Of a stretch of 64,000 bases of DNA, positions 36,681 through 49,800 are shown in pieces. A program made the position numbers and the translations under genes. This DNA is from Acanthaster planci (taxonomy: Eukaryota > Echinodermata > Asteroidea > Valvatida > Acanthasteridae): positions 1,125,601 through 1,189,600 of the forward strand of contig NW_019091370.1 in NCBI RefSeq assembly GCF_001949145.1, written 5' to 3'. The notes below the pieces were generated by a model. It was given only the letters and a program-made list of their open reading frames with translations, did no database searches and was not told where the DNA came from. Each line of letters begins with the position of its first letter. Position 1 is the first letter of the stretch.

Positions 36681-36795
36681 TCTCTTCGTGAAAACGGCAT
36701 ACACGGTGCACGCTTTTGTCATTGCACGGGCCCAGTGTAAAATTGTTACATTTCTATACATTTCCAGAGAAAAATTGGTCTCTTCGTGAAAACTG
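36681..36795. repeat. 15-bp direct repeat spaced exactly 100 bp
   Basis: TCTCTTCGTGAAAAC occurs at 36681 and again at 36781. Related but diverged copies lie at about 36842 (TCTCTATGAAAAC) and 37025 (TTCTCTTCGTAAAA), suggesting a decayed local tandem array. Confidence 0.7.
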
Positions 36796-37625
36796 CAAGA
36801 CGAGTCTTGCCCTTTTTGCCAATCTATGAACGACAAATGAGTCTCTATGAAAACGAAAAATGCGGTAGAATTGAATTTTGCCTCACGGAGATCATCTTGA
36901 TTTGGCCGAATAAGTTCAGTAACGTTTGGTAAAAAACTGAATTCACAAAGTTGTAGGCGTTGCATAGCCTAGTTGATTTTGAAAAAAAACCCAGAAATTT
37001 GAGAAAAAAATGATTTGGGGCCAATTCTCTTCGTAAAATCCGTAACGATATGCTGCTAGAATAATAATGTGCAGCAGCTTGAAACCACTTTGTACTCGGG
37101 CTGCATAGCAAACACACCTGTTTCAAGATATTCCAACTAAATTTGTAGAAATTAAAAACTTTTTGGCCTTTTTGAAAACAATCATTTTTATTCACATAAT
37201 GTGAGATCATACAGAAGAAAGATGATTTTTCTTGTACTTAAGTAAACGTGCGATTCTAACGTAAATCATTCTACTTTAGCAAAGTCATGGCTTTTTTTCG
37301 ATAGCAATACTCACTGACATCCCATTCACTTGCTGACATCGAATCGAATGTATGTCTTATACAATAGTCGATAATTAATTATGCATGTTTGGAAATAAGT
37401 AATTCCATGATTTTATGGGATTATTTAACTGCGGGTCAGCTGTGCAGGTTGAATTTGTCGTGCACGAAAGTCGGCTACCCAGTCCTGTGCAATGACCGCC
37501 TACCCACACCTTTAGCTTTCTGTTCTCATCAAAACGTGTATCTGCGGAGAGCGGCCTTCAAAAGAAAAGAGAGGTGTCGACGCATGCGCTTGGCAGGACA
37601 GCACCACCTGCTACTTGCCCAGCCC

Positions 37626-37632
37626 TTTTATA
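37626..37632 (+). promoter_or_regulatory. candidate TATA box of the EF-hand gene
   Basis: TTTTATA is flanked by GC-rich sequence and lies 247 bp upstream of the ATG at 37873. The following 240 bp are GC-richer than the surroundings, as expected for a core promoter and leader. Low confidence. Confidence 0.3.
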
Positions 37633-37872
37633 GACCGCTGCGTATCAAAATCCCTCTCGCTAACTGCATATTATGCGATGTGAATACATTTACACGGACC
37701 TGGACGGTTGGTGTGTACAGCTTCTGAGCTATCGTACCACGACAGCACGCGCAGTGCCATTCGTACCGCGCCTATCGCATCACGCCGACAACACTCAACC
37801 GCGCAAACTAGCTGATCGCTGGAATTGCTCTTTCGCAAGTCGCCCTTGTTGACAAGCTTCATTCCTACAATC

Positions 37873-40800
37873 ATGGATAAAGAGTCGTGCATGTCGAATA
37901 TGCGGAAACAGTTCGAGAACATGAAGGCAGAAGACTTCGCTGAAGTGTGGAACAAGTACGACGCTGACGGTGGGTAGTTTTTTGGTATGGCCGCTTTTAC
38001 AACGTAGACTTGTGCAAATATTTAATGGCGTGTAGAAAGTCGCACTTGTACACTTCGAGCGGCAAACAACTGGCCTAAGTTAATGTGTAATAAATTAGCA
38101 GAGACATTTATCGGTTTATGCTTGCCAAAACAAGGAGGCACGTAGCTCTGTTTATCAGCGCCAAATACAGTATATTGAGTTTTGTACATGCAACAGGTGC
38201 AGTGGATGTAAATATGTCATTTGGAAGTGTTGTAAATCAGTTGCATTTTCGCAGACACCCAGGAATCAAACTGTATTGTATCATGTCTGTTTCCTGGAAG
38301 GAGACAAGCCAGGCCTTCAGACAACAAATGAAAATGTAAAAATTGCAAGGAAAAGGGTCGACAGTCATATTGAAATGCCAACAAGGCATCGACTTTTTAA
38401 AACTCGTCTCAAATACGATTCTCAGTTCTAGAATTTTAATTCACTTCATTGAATTTGTCTTCTGAATACATGGGATGAATCCTGTCGCTTAATTTATTTC
38501 ATGAAGCTAAAGGGAATTCAGAGTGTCTAAAATGCTCCTTGCTAGTCTTGTTTTTCTCCTGCCAGTTTAAATATAATGGTTTTAAGGATGATGTTAACCC
38601 AGACATTAATTGATTTAGATTTACAAATTGTGGAGCGACATCGAAATCAAGCACTGTTGATATCTCTACAATGTTGGCTGTGGAGTTTTGCCAGTTATGA
38701 TAATGCGTATCGAAGGATACTAAACCATTTATGCTGTAACCCTTCTTCAGATGAGTAGAATAGGTCCTTTCCTTCGTCTGAATTCTCCCTTCTATTTTTA
38801 CCTTCTCAGAAGTTGAATGTATCGACCATTATTCCTTGACTTCTGTTTGCAGGAAATGGATTCATCGAAGGCCGTGAACTGGAGAATTTCTTCACAGATT
38901 TCGTCATGAGAAACAGAGATTCCTCAGCCGCGGTAACTATTTTTATGATTTCCAACAACAAAGACGAAGTCGAGAGCGGATAATTTGAAACCCTTCTTGA
39001 CATGTATTATTCAAAAACCCTTACCTTCTTCGTACATACTTGGCGCTTTTGGCCCCGGTTCTAGAGGACAGACGAAAGCTGTAGTTACCCGTACTCCTGT
39101 AAAGGAACGCAAAATGTTAAACATTGCCTGTTTTCCCCTCTCTGTGTGCCCATATTATTTTCACTGCATGACAAATAAAAACGAAAGGTGATGCCTACGC
39201 TGGGCTTGAAGTACTAAATTGAGCGTTCGGCCTGAGCGCGTGCAGGTCTCAAGAACGTGCCATGGACGGCACTCCGGAACAAGCCGCACCCTCGAGTCCC
39301 AGTCATTGAATTTAATGAGATATTTGTTTCCGCGGACCTAATACGTGGTCATAGAGGACCACCAAGTGCTTGGTAAACTACGGTTACCGGTAATGCAATG
39401 CTGGCCGACACGCAGGGCAGTGCCTGCGTGTAGTGCCTGCTGACCCCCGTGTGTTTGACTGCATGGAACACCACTCAAAGTATTTTGATAGTTGAAAAAC
39501 TTAGTGGCTGGAAAGGCTAGGACATCAAGTTACAGCACCAAGGGGCAAGGTGGGGTGTTTAGAATGAAGGAAAAATTGCCAATCAACATTTTCCCATCAA
39601 CAGATTTAACTTAAATAGGGGAGGAATCTTAATGAGCATGCCCATGTTGGGTTTAGCACACTCCGTCTTGATTAGGTTGGACTTGAATCGATTTAGTTCG
39701 ATGCGACTCTTTCATTCCTAAAAAAGGGCCAAAGTTTCCGGACAGTCTCCGTCACCTTACTCTCCAACAGATGTACAAGTAACTGCTTCTGTTGTTACTT
39801 ATTCAGGCAATATCGCCCACGATGTTGGAGGAGATGATCAAACAGCACATGTGTGCGTACGACGAGGATGAAGATGGTCGCATCGGCATGTCAGAGGTAA
39901 GATCCATCTCTTGCAACTCTATACACCAAATAATTAGTAGCGACCCCCCCCACACACACACACTAATGGTGAGCATCACAAGGATTCATCAACGGGGCAG
40001 GACGTCTGGGGTGGGTTGGGAGCGTCCAAGCACCCTTTAGATAGCAGCCGGACTGATCAACCCTTAACGGTGCATGCGGTCAGTTCCCAGGTATTTTGAT
40101 CCCATTTCCTCGTTTTCAGTTATTCCCCTTTATCTATTCTCTTTTCCTTTTTCAGTGTTTCCATGGGGGTGAAGTACCTTCTCCCCCATTGACTCTTATA
40201 ATAAACTATTTTACAGTGCATGTAGCATTCTAATACTGTATAAATGGTAAACAAGTAACTTGAAAATTCGATTATTAAGAATAACCCCTTTTGAAAGAAA
40301 TACTTTTAACAAGTTTCAAATTTATCAATATTTCTACGGCAACCCCAAAGTGAATTCCACAACATTGTTGCTTGGATGGTTAATGCATCGTCACCGTATA
40401 TGCCTTGGGGTCGGCTTTGGACGAATTATGGCGTCATTTACCATGATAACAGAATTAGTTGCCACGGAAGATCATTTGCTAGCGAATCATGTTGAGTATT
40501 AATTAATCCAATTTGTAAAGCATTACAAAGAGCTAAATTGTAATAGGAATCAAATGTTGAACTCTCAGTCAGACAGCGTAGCAGTGGTGTTCATTCGTCG
40601 TTCGTGATCCTAATCGGTGACTTTTCGGCGTCAGATCTTGGCGATGAAGTACACAAAAAACACAGTGTCTGTCACATCACTTGAAGAGGTGGCAGCAGTG
40701 GGATATGCCCCCCCATGGCAAATAAGAAAAAAAAAGAGATACGAGCAATGATTAAATTCGACCAAACATCCGTCAATGCTATGCAGGTGGGAACGGCCGG

Positions 40801-43800
40801 GCTGGATATCACACAACGTCAACACCTCAAGATCGTGGAAGTGCTCGATCGAGTATAGACGGCTATTTCATGTTTACAACTCTGTACCACACTCATGTGA
40901 ATCAAAGAAAATCGTGGAGCGACACGAAATTACATCGTAGTCGGTGCATCTGGTGATGAAAGACACTAAACTATCGGCATATTCATCTTGTTCATCTTTT
41001 CCCATACAGTCATGTTTTTTCTTGACGTGCAGTGCAGACTGTGTTCTGTACTATTTACGCCAAAATGCAAAATACGCTTTGGGGTTTTTAAAACCTAATT
41101 TCATTTTTAAACTGGCGGCATCCCTTCAATCTCATCCTGTTCATAAATTGGTTGGAAAATTCGTTAAGCTGACCCTTTTTATTTTAAATAGCACTGAATG
41201 GCCTTTTTCTTATGCAGTAAGAAAATCAACCTGTGAATTTAAGTACTTGGTACACCAATATTCCAGGGACGAGGCTAAATTATTCCAGTGACGTTGGTAA
41301 ACTTTACAGATGTTATTGCCGTGACTCATTTGCGTCGGTGGAAAAAACCAAACGAACTCTGTAGTGATGTTCACTGGCGTATTAAGCCGAACTATAAATG
41401 GAAGCGGGCGCATAAATTACAATACAACATGGTCTTTTGTGGGTAATTGTATTCCTCAACGGTCAAGGAACGAGTGTACATAAAAAAGTGTTCTATTCTC
41501 GTCCAAGGTTGGGAGTATTATAGAGAGACGACCGTGGCCTCGCTCGATGATATTGAAGGATAAACGCCGGCCAGTAAATTAACTCTCACCCTGTCAGCCC
41601 AAACTTTAATTATAACCACGTATACACTGATCTAGCAATTCTTGTGTGGCGGCGATGACTCGAGGGATGTTCTGACACTAAGTTACTGACACTCTATTCA
41701 TGTTGTTGTGAAGGAGGGTCTAATATGCAGGGTTCGTGTAGCACACAGGCTAAGGATCACAAAGATTGGAAGGATGACACCATACATGCCTTGAGAGAGC
41801 CCCCCCATAATATCTCGATACAATGGTAAATGTGGGTTGATAGCTCTGTGGATGCATCCCTCGCAATTATATTGCTTCTGTGAAATCCATGACTCTGGTT
41901 GTCAATTATCGGCTCAGGAGTAAAGCGTTTTGATCTATATCCGCACTTGAAGATCTAAGAGGGAATTTTCACTTCACTGATGATTTTCCATTTTATAGCC
42001 CTTCAAGAAACATCCACATGAGCCTCATGGTTGTCTTTTCTCGTAGACTGAGCCCGAAGAGGCGAACCTTCTCCCGACACTTTCTCTGCATCGTAAGGCC
42101 TACAGTTGTAAGACTATCGTGTTGTTTTGTATGCGGTGTCAGGTTGAAATACATTTTACTGTTTATAAAAAACCAAACAGCAGAGACGTTTTGGATCCTT
42201 GCGAAGAGGTAAACTTAGTCTCAGTAAAAGAGGCCCGTCTAAAAAGTGCAGGCGAGCGTCTATGATCAGACGATATCTGTGCACATTCGGTGACTCAGTG
42301 TTCAAAACAATGCCCGCTTAGACCTAACTGCCACATTTTGACCAATCAGCATCTGCAATTTCAATGACGTAAAGTAAAACATGGCGCCGACATATCAATG
42401 CAGGATGTTTTCAGCGGTCTGTGCCGCATGCGGGCTGTGCAGCTGGTTCGGCCTGGGCCTATACTTGCGTGTAGGTCTACTGTAGTTGGGCTGGAGTGGG
42501 TTGTTTTAAGTGTGCGTGTATTTCCATCCAAGACTGAAAAGCACAATTCCCAGGTCTGATGCCACCTAAACCGACTAAAATGGTCAGCTGATACGGTATC
42601 GACCAATCAGTAGCTTTGAGTAAATTTCTGCTTGAAATGACGTCACGTGCGGGTTTGCATAAATTTGCTAGCACACAATATCAGACTTTGTCGAGAAGCC
42701 GCGTGACCATTGACCACCAACGGATGACATTTACACTTAGCTCAAACAGGAATCCATCATCGCGCCCGAAATGAAGAAAAGCAACCAGGTGCGAGACGCA
42801 AAAGCACACAGATGGATACTGATGACGAGCGAAACTTAAAAAAAAAAACCGGGAAGGGGAGCACCCTATTGCCCCGCCCACTCGACTTGTACTTACGCCG
42901 AAAATGACTAATTTACACTTCTCAGCTGATCTGTGTGTACACACGTAATTTGTGCATGAGAGCGCGTTTCATCACGTCACACCCTTCAAACCGAAATGTC
43001 AAACGTTTACCGGGTAGTTAGCAATGCCCCGACGGTGAGCACTTACGGGTATTCTGTCGAAACCGTAAGGGTGGAAGGCCAGTGAACGGCTTGTTAATAT
43101 AGAAATGAAGCAGATGTCTCAGTGGGAAATTCTTCGTCTCACCAAAGTGGAGGGGCAAGCCCAAGTCTGACATTTGCCAGTGTCATCATTTTTCCTCTCT
43201 CTCTCATCAAAAATTGTTTTCGAACGGAAATGAGTACCAGGTGTTTCAGAATGTTAATGGATGAACCAAGCTAAGATGTCGAAATAATCAAGTCAAATTG
43301 ATGGACGAGGTGCCGTGGTGGACCTTACGCAAAACAGTCACTGAAAAAAGATGGTTTTTCTCTTATGCAACCTCTCAACATTTTTTTAAAATATTCCCGA
43401 TAGATTAGGTAGTCTTTTCCTTCATTCAAAATGGTGATAGCCGCAGGATCTTGTAAATGCTCTGCTATTCCAGCTTCGTTGGGAGTTGAACAAATAACTA
43501 CGTGTACCTGCACGTTTGCTGCACGATTTCACTGGCGAGTAGGCCGATTTAAAGCCAGAAAGATTATGTTAATTTACAGCGTCATATTATGTTATGAAGG
43601 CCTTGGATGATATAGATAAAAAGAGTAGCGTATATTAAACGTGTAGACTATTACTTCCAGCAGTAAAGTGTAGAGCAGAGCAAGTATTGCAGTTGTTATA
43701 AAGTATAATTATGTAGCGTCAAATACTGGCTTCAATTCACAGGGTACAGTCGTTTCAATATTGTTTATTTTTCGGCATATAGTGTTTGAAATCGATATGT

Positions 43801-46800
43801 CATCAATACGTACAAAGCGGGCGTGGTTATGCTGTATGGCGATTATTTCATGAAGACTCTTAATGATCTTACCAGATGGGATTTTTTTACAGGCTATCGA
43901 TAGAATAGGCCTACATTAAACCAAAAAATCTACGTTGCAGTTTGTAGATACGCCTCTTTATTCACGTCAGCATATTAATTGAGGCAAATAATCGAAGAAA
44001 CAAGGAAACCAGTTATTTTATGATACTCAAAATGTTTATATTACCCCAGAAATATTCAGTGATGTAAAAAAAGTGTTGTGTGTTAAGAAGAGGAAAAGAT
44101 TAATTTATAATATAAGATCATTTTTATGCAATGGGAGAAAAAATATGACCAGTTGACATTTCCTGAGGTAGCTTTTGAAATTTGTTGACGCTTCCGGGCT
44201 CGACGTATTTTCTGGATATCAAGTTACGACGATGAAAGGTTTTATAAAAAAGGACGGGTTGTCCTTACACTATCTTTTTCCCCGCGTCCTCACTAAACGT
44301 CTCCCCCTTTCTTGGCCCCTGAGTGCATTTTCCTGACAGGCATGTCAGATTTCTCGCCTATGGGTCATCTTGTCTCAAGAAGACACGCCTCTGGCCTTGA
44401 GGTCCTCTCGTTGGTTATTATCTTAACAGACTTGTAAGATTCCCTTCGATATTATGCATGCAGCTAATGATACTAGAATTAATTGGAGCTCACTTTTGCT
44501 GAAATTAATTAGTTTATTTGGCGGCGTGAGTATATCAACCCCGAATGGATGTAGACCACCATGGGCATTGATAAAATGACGTATATTTTAATGAAATTTG
44601 TTTCGGGAAGGTGTTCAGCCGTGCATTTATGACCTTGATAATCATAATATCTCTTCGTGTCCTTCGTTTTTTCGAATACCCTCTAAGTTTTTATCCCCGT
44701 CTGTCGTGGTGGGGGAAAAACCATTGAGGGGAACTGCTCTTCGGATGAAGAGAACGGCTGGCTGATTTCAGGGTTTCAGTACCTTGTTGAGAAAGCAAAA
44801 CACAATTTGCGCTGGTCGGCGAAGTGTGACATGGAGGGAGGCAGCCACGCGTACCGACTGGATTATTGGTGTGGACGGCCGGGGGGGACACACTACTCAT
44901 TGCAGGCCGGGCTGGCACATCCCTCTACTGAGCGTGAAGGGCTACATGCACTCGCCCTGCTCGACAACGCGTGCAAGTTATTACTTTTCCGGCCGAGATG
45001 GAAAAGACAGCCACCAAGAGCCAATAAGCGCTACTGGATTGAATTTCCGATCCTTTGTCCCTAAAACGAAGTCTGGAAATGTAATCCGGCACTTGATTCG
45101 CCATTTCTCCAAGTATTGTCAATGTCTCGCAGTTTTGTAAACACAGTTGAAGTCAGAATCGAAAGAGACAATGTTTTGGAAAAGATTTCTTCCATAGTAC
45201 AAATCCTTTAAAAGCCTAAAAGTTTGCGTTTTGACCGAGAAAGAGGTCCCGTTGTCTCACACTTTAATCCACATTGTCTCCATCTAGACTGACTTTGTCG
45301 CGTGTACTTCAGTCAGTAACTCGTCCGTAAGTCTTCAGACATCCGAATAATAGTTGTTCCTTCTTTGGACAAGAAGCGCTGAATTGATTAATCAAAGCAT
45401 TCTTTTGACGCCGTCAATTTTTCGTCAGCTCTCCTGCGTGAAAGGAGACTGCACTGATAAAGATGAGCAGCGTGCATTAGGATGTAAGCGCGGGCCTGCA
45501 GCGGGACACACGATATCAATGATTCCACCTGCGTTAGTTTCAATGATTTATATACGGCAGCGCGTTCAACATCGCCCCTCGTCGGCTCTCGGAGACATAA
45601 ATGATGCAGGGGATGTCTTTATTCAGACACCGTCCGCCAAGATGTCTTCAGACCCTGCAACGTCTGGATTTATTCACCACCCTGTCTTGAAAAAGTGCAA
45701 ATGATCGAAATTAACTGAGTCGCCCGAGTAATTTTGGCTGTAATTGGTAGATGGATGCATCGATGGCAGTGGAAACTCCTTCTTCTAAACGATTTGTAGG
45801 AGTCTGTGTATACAGAAGTACTTCCGGGACACAGAGGTAAAGAATTCCATCAGAGGACAATGGTTCCCCTCAGTATAGGTCCCCAGATGGCAACCACTCG
45901 CAATGGTAATTTATATCCAGGGCTGTTGTTCAATCCGACCATCTAATATCGGTCAATTTTATGGCAGAAAAAAACAGGCGGGTCCGTTAAAAATTAATCG
46001 AGTCTATTGCCGAATTCCCAGAAAAACAGTCCTCACGTGAATCGATAAAATACATCATAAAAACCGACGATAACACCTGGTTTGGTATCCGTTACCTGCA
46101 CCTTGCAAATTGAGTTATTGATGATATTATTCCTCCTGCCGAAACAGGTCATTTCAACCATGTAATCAATCCTCCTCTCGCGTTTAAAAAATAGAAAACC
46201 CCTTGTCCCATTTTTCTTTCTCATATTTTACAAATTAATCACCATCCGTAAAAAAAAGTAGGAGGCAGTGGAAATTGCCTTGCCTGTGTTTACTGCGACA
46301 TTCTTACAACACTAGCTGAACCCGTGGTATTTATCTGACGATTCCTTCAACTCAGCAGATGCGGGCCAAACTCTGAATATCACTCAGGGTTCAAGCAGAG
46401 CCCGAGTGTCTACATTAGATTAGGACTGTTTCGTTGTAGGGCCTGCCATGTTGTTTCAGCGTCTTTAGGATGTCAACATAGATGCTCTGAGCATAATTAG
46501 GCCCACGTCTTAGTCACGATTCAATGCAGTGCTATCACACAGACGCATCCCCCGGAGTTTTGCCACGTCCCTTTCCTAGCGAAACTCATTATCATTTTAG
46601 ATGTCAAGTAAACATACCGAAGTGGAGACACGACATGTTGTTGACGTATCGGCTTGTTTTATATGGCCACCACAAAATAATCCTATCGTCTACTCGCCCT
46701 TGACCTCATAAATCTCGAAAGTTCATTGTAACAATTGTCTGATTAGTTGCTCTGCATAATTTAGGATACATCTTATTGTTTACTCACGGAATGAAGGATT

Positions 46801-49800
46801 TTCATTCATTCCATCGGTGCATTTGAGCCTGTGAGCTATTTTACCTTAAGAAAAGCGGTTGCTTGCATTTTAGTGAGACAAGAAATTTTGATTTCTATTT
46901 TTTGCTTTTTTTAGTGTTTTTATTGCTACGTAAGTTTAAGCCAATCGGGCGGTGACTTCCGAAATTCAATAAATAAGCCATAATTTCCGATTGATGCTGT
47001 AAATCATGAGCAACACCGCAAACGCTCCGTAATTTTTACCAAAACAATGTATACGCATGACGTCACAGCGCGGTGTGGAGAAATGTCATAGGCCTATCTG
47101 ATTTGAATACCCACGAACCGTTGCTTAAATCAAATTTTTTGGCCATTTATCGCGTCTGCGGATTGTCAGAAGTCGTCTACTCTTAATTAAAGGTCACATT
47201 ATGTCGGAGAAAATTTCCAGCGTACTGCGCTTAATTGTTTTTTGGCAATGAGCAAGCGGCAGGCGGAAACCAGTTACAGCTGGTTCGGGATGGAGAGGCG
47301 TGAGGATAGACTGGAGGATCGGCTTGCAACCCTGGGGACAAGGTTGCAGCAGCTGCTCTGGACAGTTGGTGCAATTAGCCAGCGGCTAATGGTGACAGAA
47401 TGGTGGACAGGTTACCAGACCGAGAGCAAAATAGGAAGAGCTCTGGCTCCGATTAAGAGATGAGGCACTCAAGGTCTGGTAATGACAGGCCCAAATATCG
47501 ATTTCTCCATTTCCACATTACAAGAATGGTCTTTTCGAAAACTGAAGGCGCTATTATACCTGGGGAGATAATAAACCACTTGGCCATTAGAGCAAATGTT
47601 ATGTGAGGTTTCTATCAGCATCGAGACATCTTCCACACAGCATCAAGCGGCCGGGGACTTCGGCCCTACAGCCCATTAAAATTGAAAACCGCCAACACCC
47701 AAGCTTTGCGAGTTGCTAGCAGCGGGGATCAGGTCAGACCGCGTGCTCACAATCGGTTGACAGGCTTATAAATGATTATGAACTGGCCAGCGCGGTTAAT
47801 AATGCATGATTTGGCACCCTTTGCTTTGGGAGCGCTAGTCCAGCTAAATCGTCTTCTTCGCCGCTTGTTATCGTTTCCAGTTTTATTCATTATTTGGCCC
47901 AGGTTGCAAAGTGCCAAGGAATAGGTAGCTTGGCCCAAAATGAGGCATCTTAGGGAAATAGTTGCTCCTTTTAATTAAAGTTGTGAATTTTTGTAATCTT
48001 AAGGAGTGCTTTCAATCCTTTGATGAGATAGAAGGCGTAAACACTCCGGAATAATCACAGTCGGTGAAATTTGACGTAGGCCTAAATACTATTCCTTAAA
48101 AATTTCAGAAGTATGCAAAAATTGGCAGTGGAATCTTACACCAAAATGAGTTAAGATTTCTCTAAATCTCTAGCTCTGGGCACTCTCTCTGCATGGTAAG
48201 AAAAAGCGCACGCCGGCATGTCGGGCACGGTCTACCCTTCTAGATAAAGTTTGATGCTCCACGCAAGCTCACTCAACCGTCTTAATTAAAAAAATCTGGG
48301 TGCCTTAACGTGTCATTAAAATGCATATGTAATTTCAGACGAGGCTCACCAAGGGAACATCATTAATGCATTGAGTTTCCGGTTGGAACCTACCCATAGA
48401 TTGAACCGCTGTCTCCATACATGTATAATTTATGACATGAAGACTCGGAGGTCTGTAGCACTTGAGCGCCTGCTGCACTCATGTTTTGGTAGGGTCAGTG
48501 AAAGTTTGAAAAGCTTTGGATTAAAATAAAATACTGTGTAAGCTTGCACGGCGCGTCGCTAACAAAGCGTTTTAGTTGTAAAACAAGCGTTGGTGTGATG
48601 CGTGAGTTTGCATACGTGCGTGTTTAATCAAATGTCAAAACCTGGGCGAAATCAAGTACAAATAAACAGATCCCTTTGTGTATGTATTTGTGTCTGCTGG
48701 GGGTTGTTTACATCTGTTTGTTTAGTTCTTTGTTTTGTTTCGTGTTTTACATTTCACCATTCTTTTATCGTTTGAGATGGATGGATCTCTGTTGTTGACG
48801 ATGCAACGAGTGCATCTTTTTTACTCGTGAGAATTTTTCTTCTAGCAGTAATTTTAGGTTAACAAGGTTTGCAACGAATTGAGTTCTAGCAACTGCTTAT
48901 TCAAAACAAATTGGGTTTAATTGTAAACAAATTCATCGAAATTACGAACAATGAACTCATCCAAAAAATTACGCACGTTATCTAACCCCAAGCAATTCCC
49001 CAACAATTCGCAAGAATATCAATTATGACATCAGATGGTACAAGTGACAACATCCCTCCCACCCACCCACCAAAAAAAAAGAGCAAACGTGTGAAAGATA
49101 TGTATTTGGTCAAAATATTTGTTGGGTATAATTCCATTTCGTCAACGGATTTCTCGATATATTTCTCCCCGGGGATACCTTAGCTTAACAAGACAATTAA
49201 CAATACAGAATCTTTAAAAACCAAACACCTCTCCTCTGTATCATATTCGTTCCTCATGTATTTTGTGCCTTTTTTAATTGAATTTTGTTTGTCAAAATCA
49301 AACATTAACTCGCATCTACAAAGGTGAATAATATAATGTGGTTTCACTTTGACAGCTCTTCCGCATTCCACCTTCAAATTTCGGTTCACAAACTACTGTT
49401 TCGTGATATTGTAAACTCTCGTACCTCAAGTTTGTAACTAATACAAAAACCCCTGAAACGTCAATTCGAGACCTGCAGCAAAAGAAGCGTGTGCATCCAA
49501 GAAAGCAAGTCAATTATGCGCAACTTTTCCCCTCGCCGATGTCTCTTGAGAATGACGGAGTTTGCTTCGTGTTCTCTCATGAATAAACTCCATCCAAGTT
49601 ATTAAAGAGTAGGGTAGACGCATAAACCAGACGCACCAGATGATAATGACAACGCCTCGCCGTGTGTATGATTTTCACACGGTTCAAGTCTGCGCAGTTT
49701 TGTACGAGTATCGTCAAAAATGGGCCATTTTGTCATCTAAGAAGTAAACACAAAGAGAACGTGGTTCATAACAATGGATGGAATGCCCTACGGAGTCATC

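Larger units (their letters stand above)
34575..37872. other. intergenic region between SRCR and calbindin-type genes
   Basis: About 3.3 kb with no supportable gene. It begins with the SRCR 3' UTR, holds a set of short dispersed direct repeats at 36681-37038, and ends in the likely promoter and leader of the EF-hand gene. The open frames at 36633-37210 on the minus strand fall in the repeat patch and look incidental. Confidence 0.5.

Noticed and set aside
36633-37210. Minus-strand frames of 110 and 121 codons
   Set aside because: They lie in a patch of decayed direct repeats, and the open frame follows from the repeat composition.
44784-45140. 118-codon plus-strand frame in the large EF-hand intron, considered as a nested gene
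   Set aside because: Two overlapping plus frames and one minus frame are open over the same bases, and no motif is recognised.
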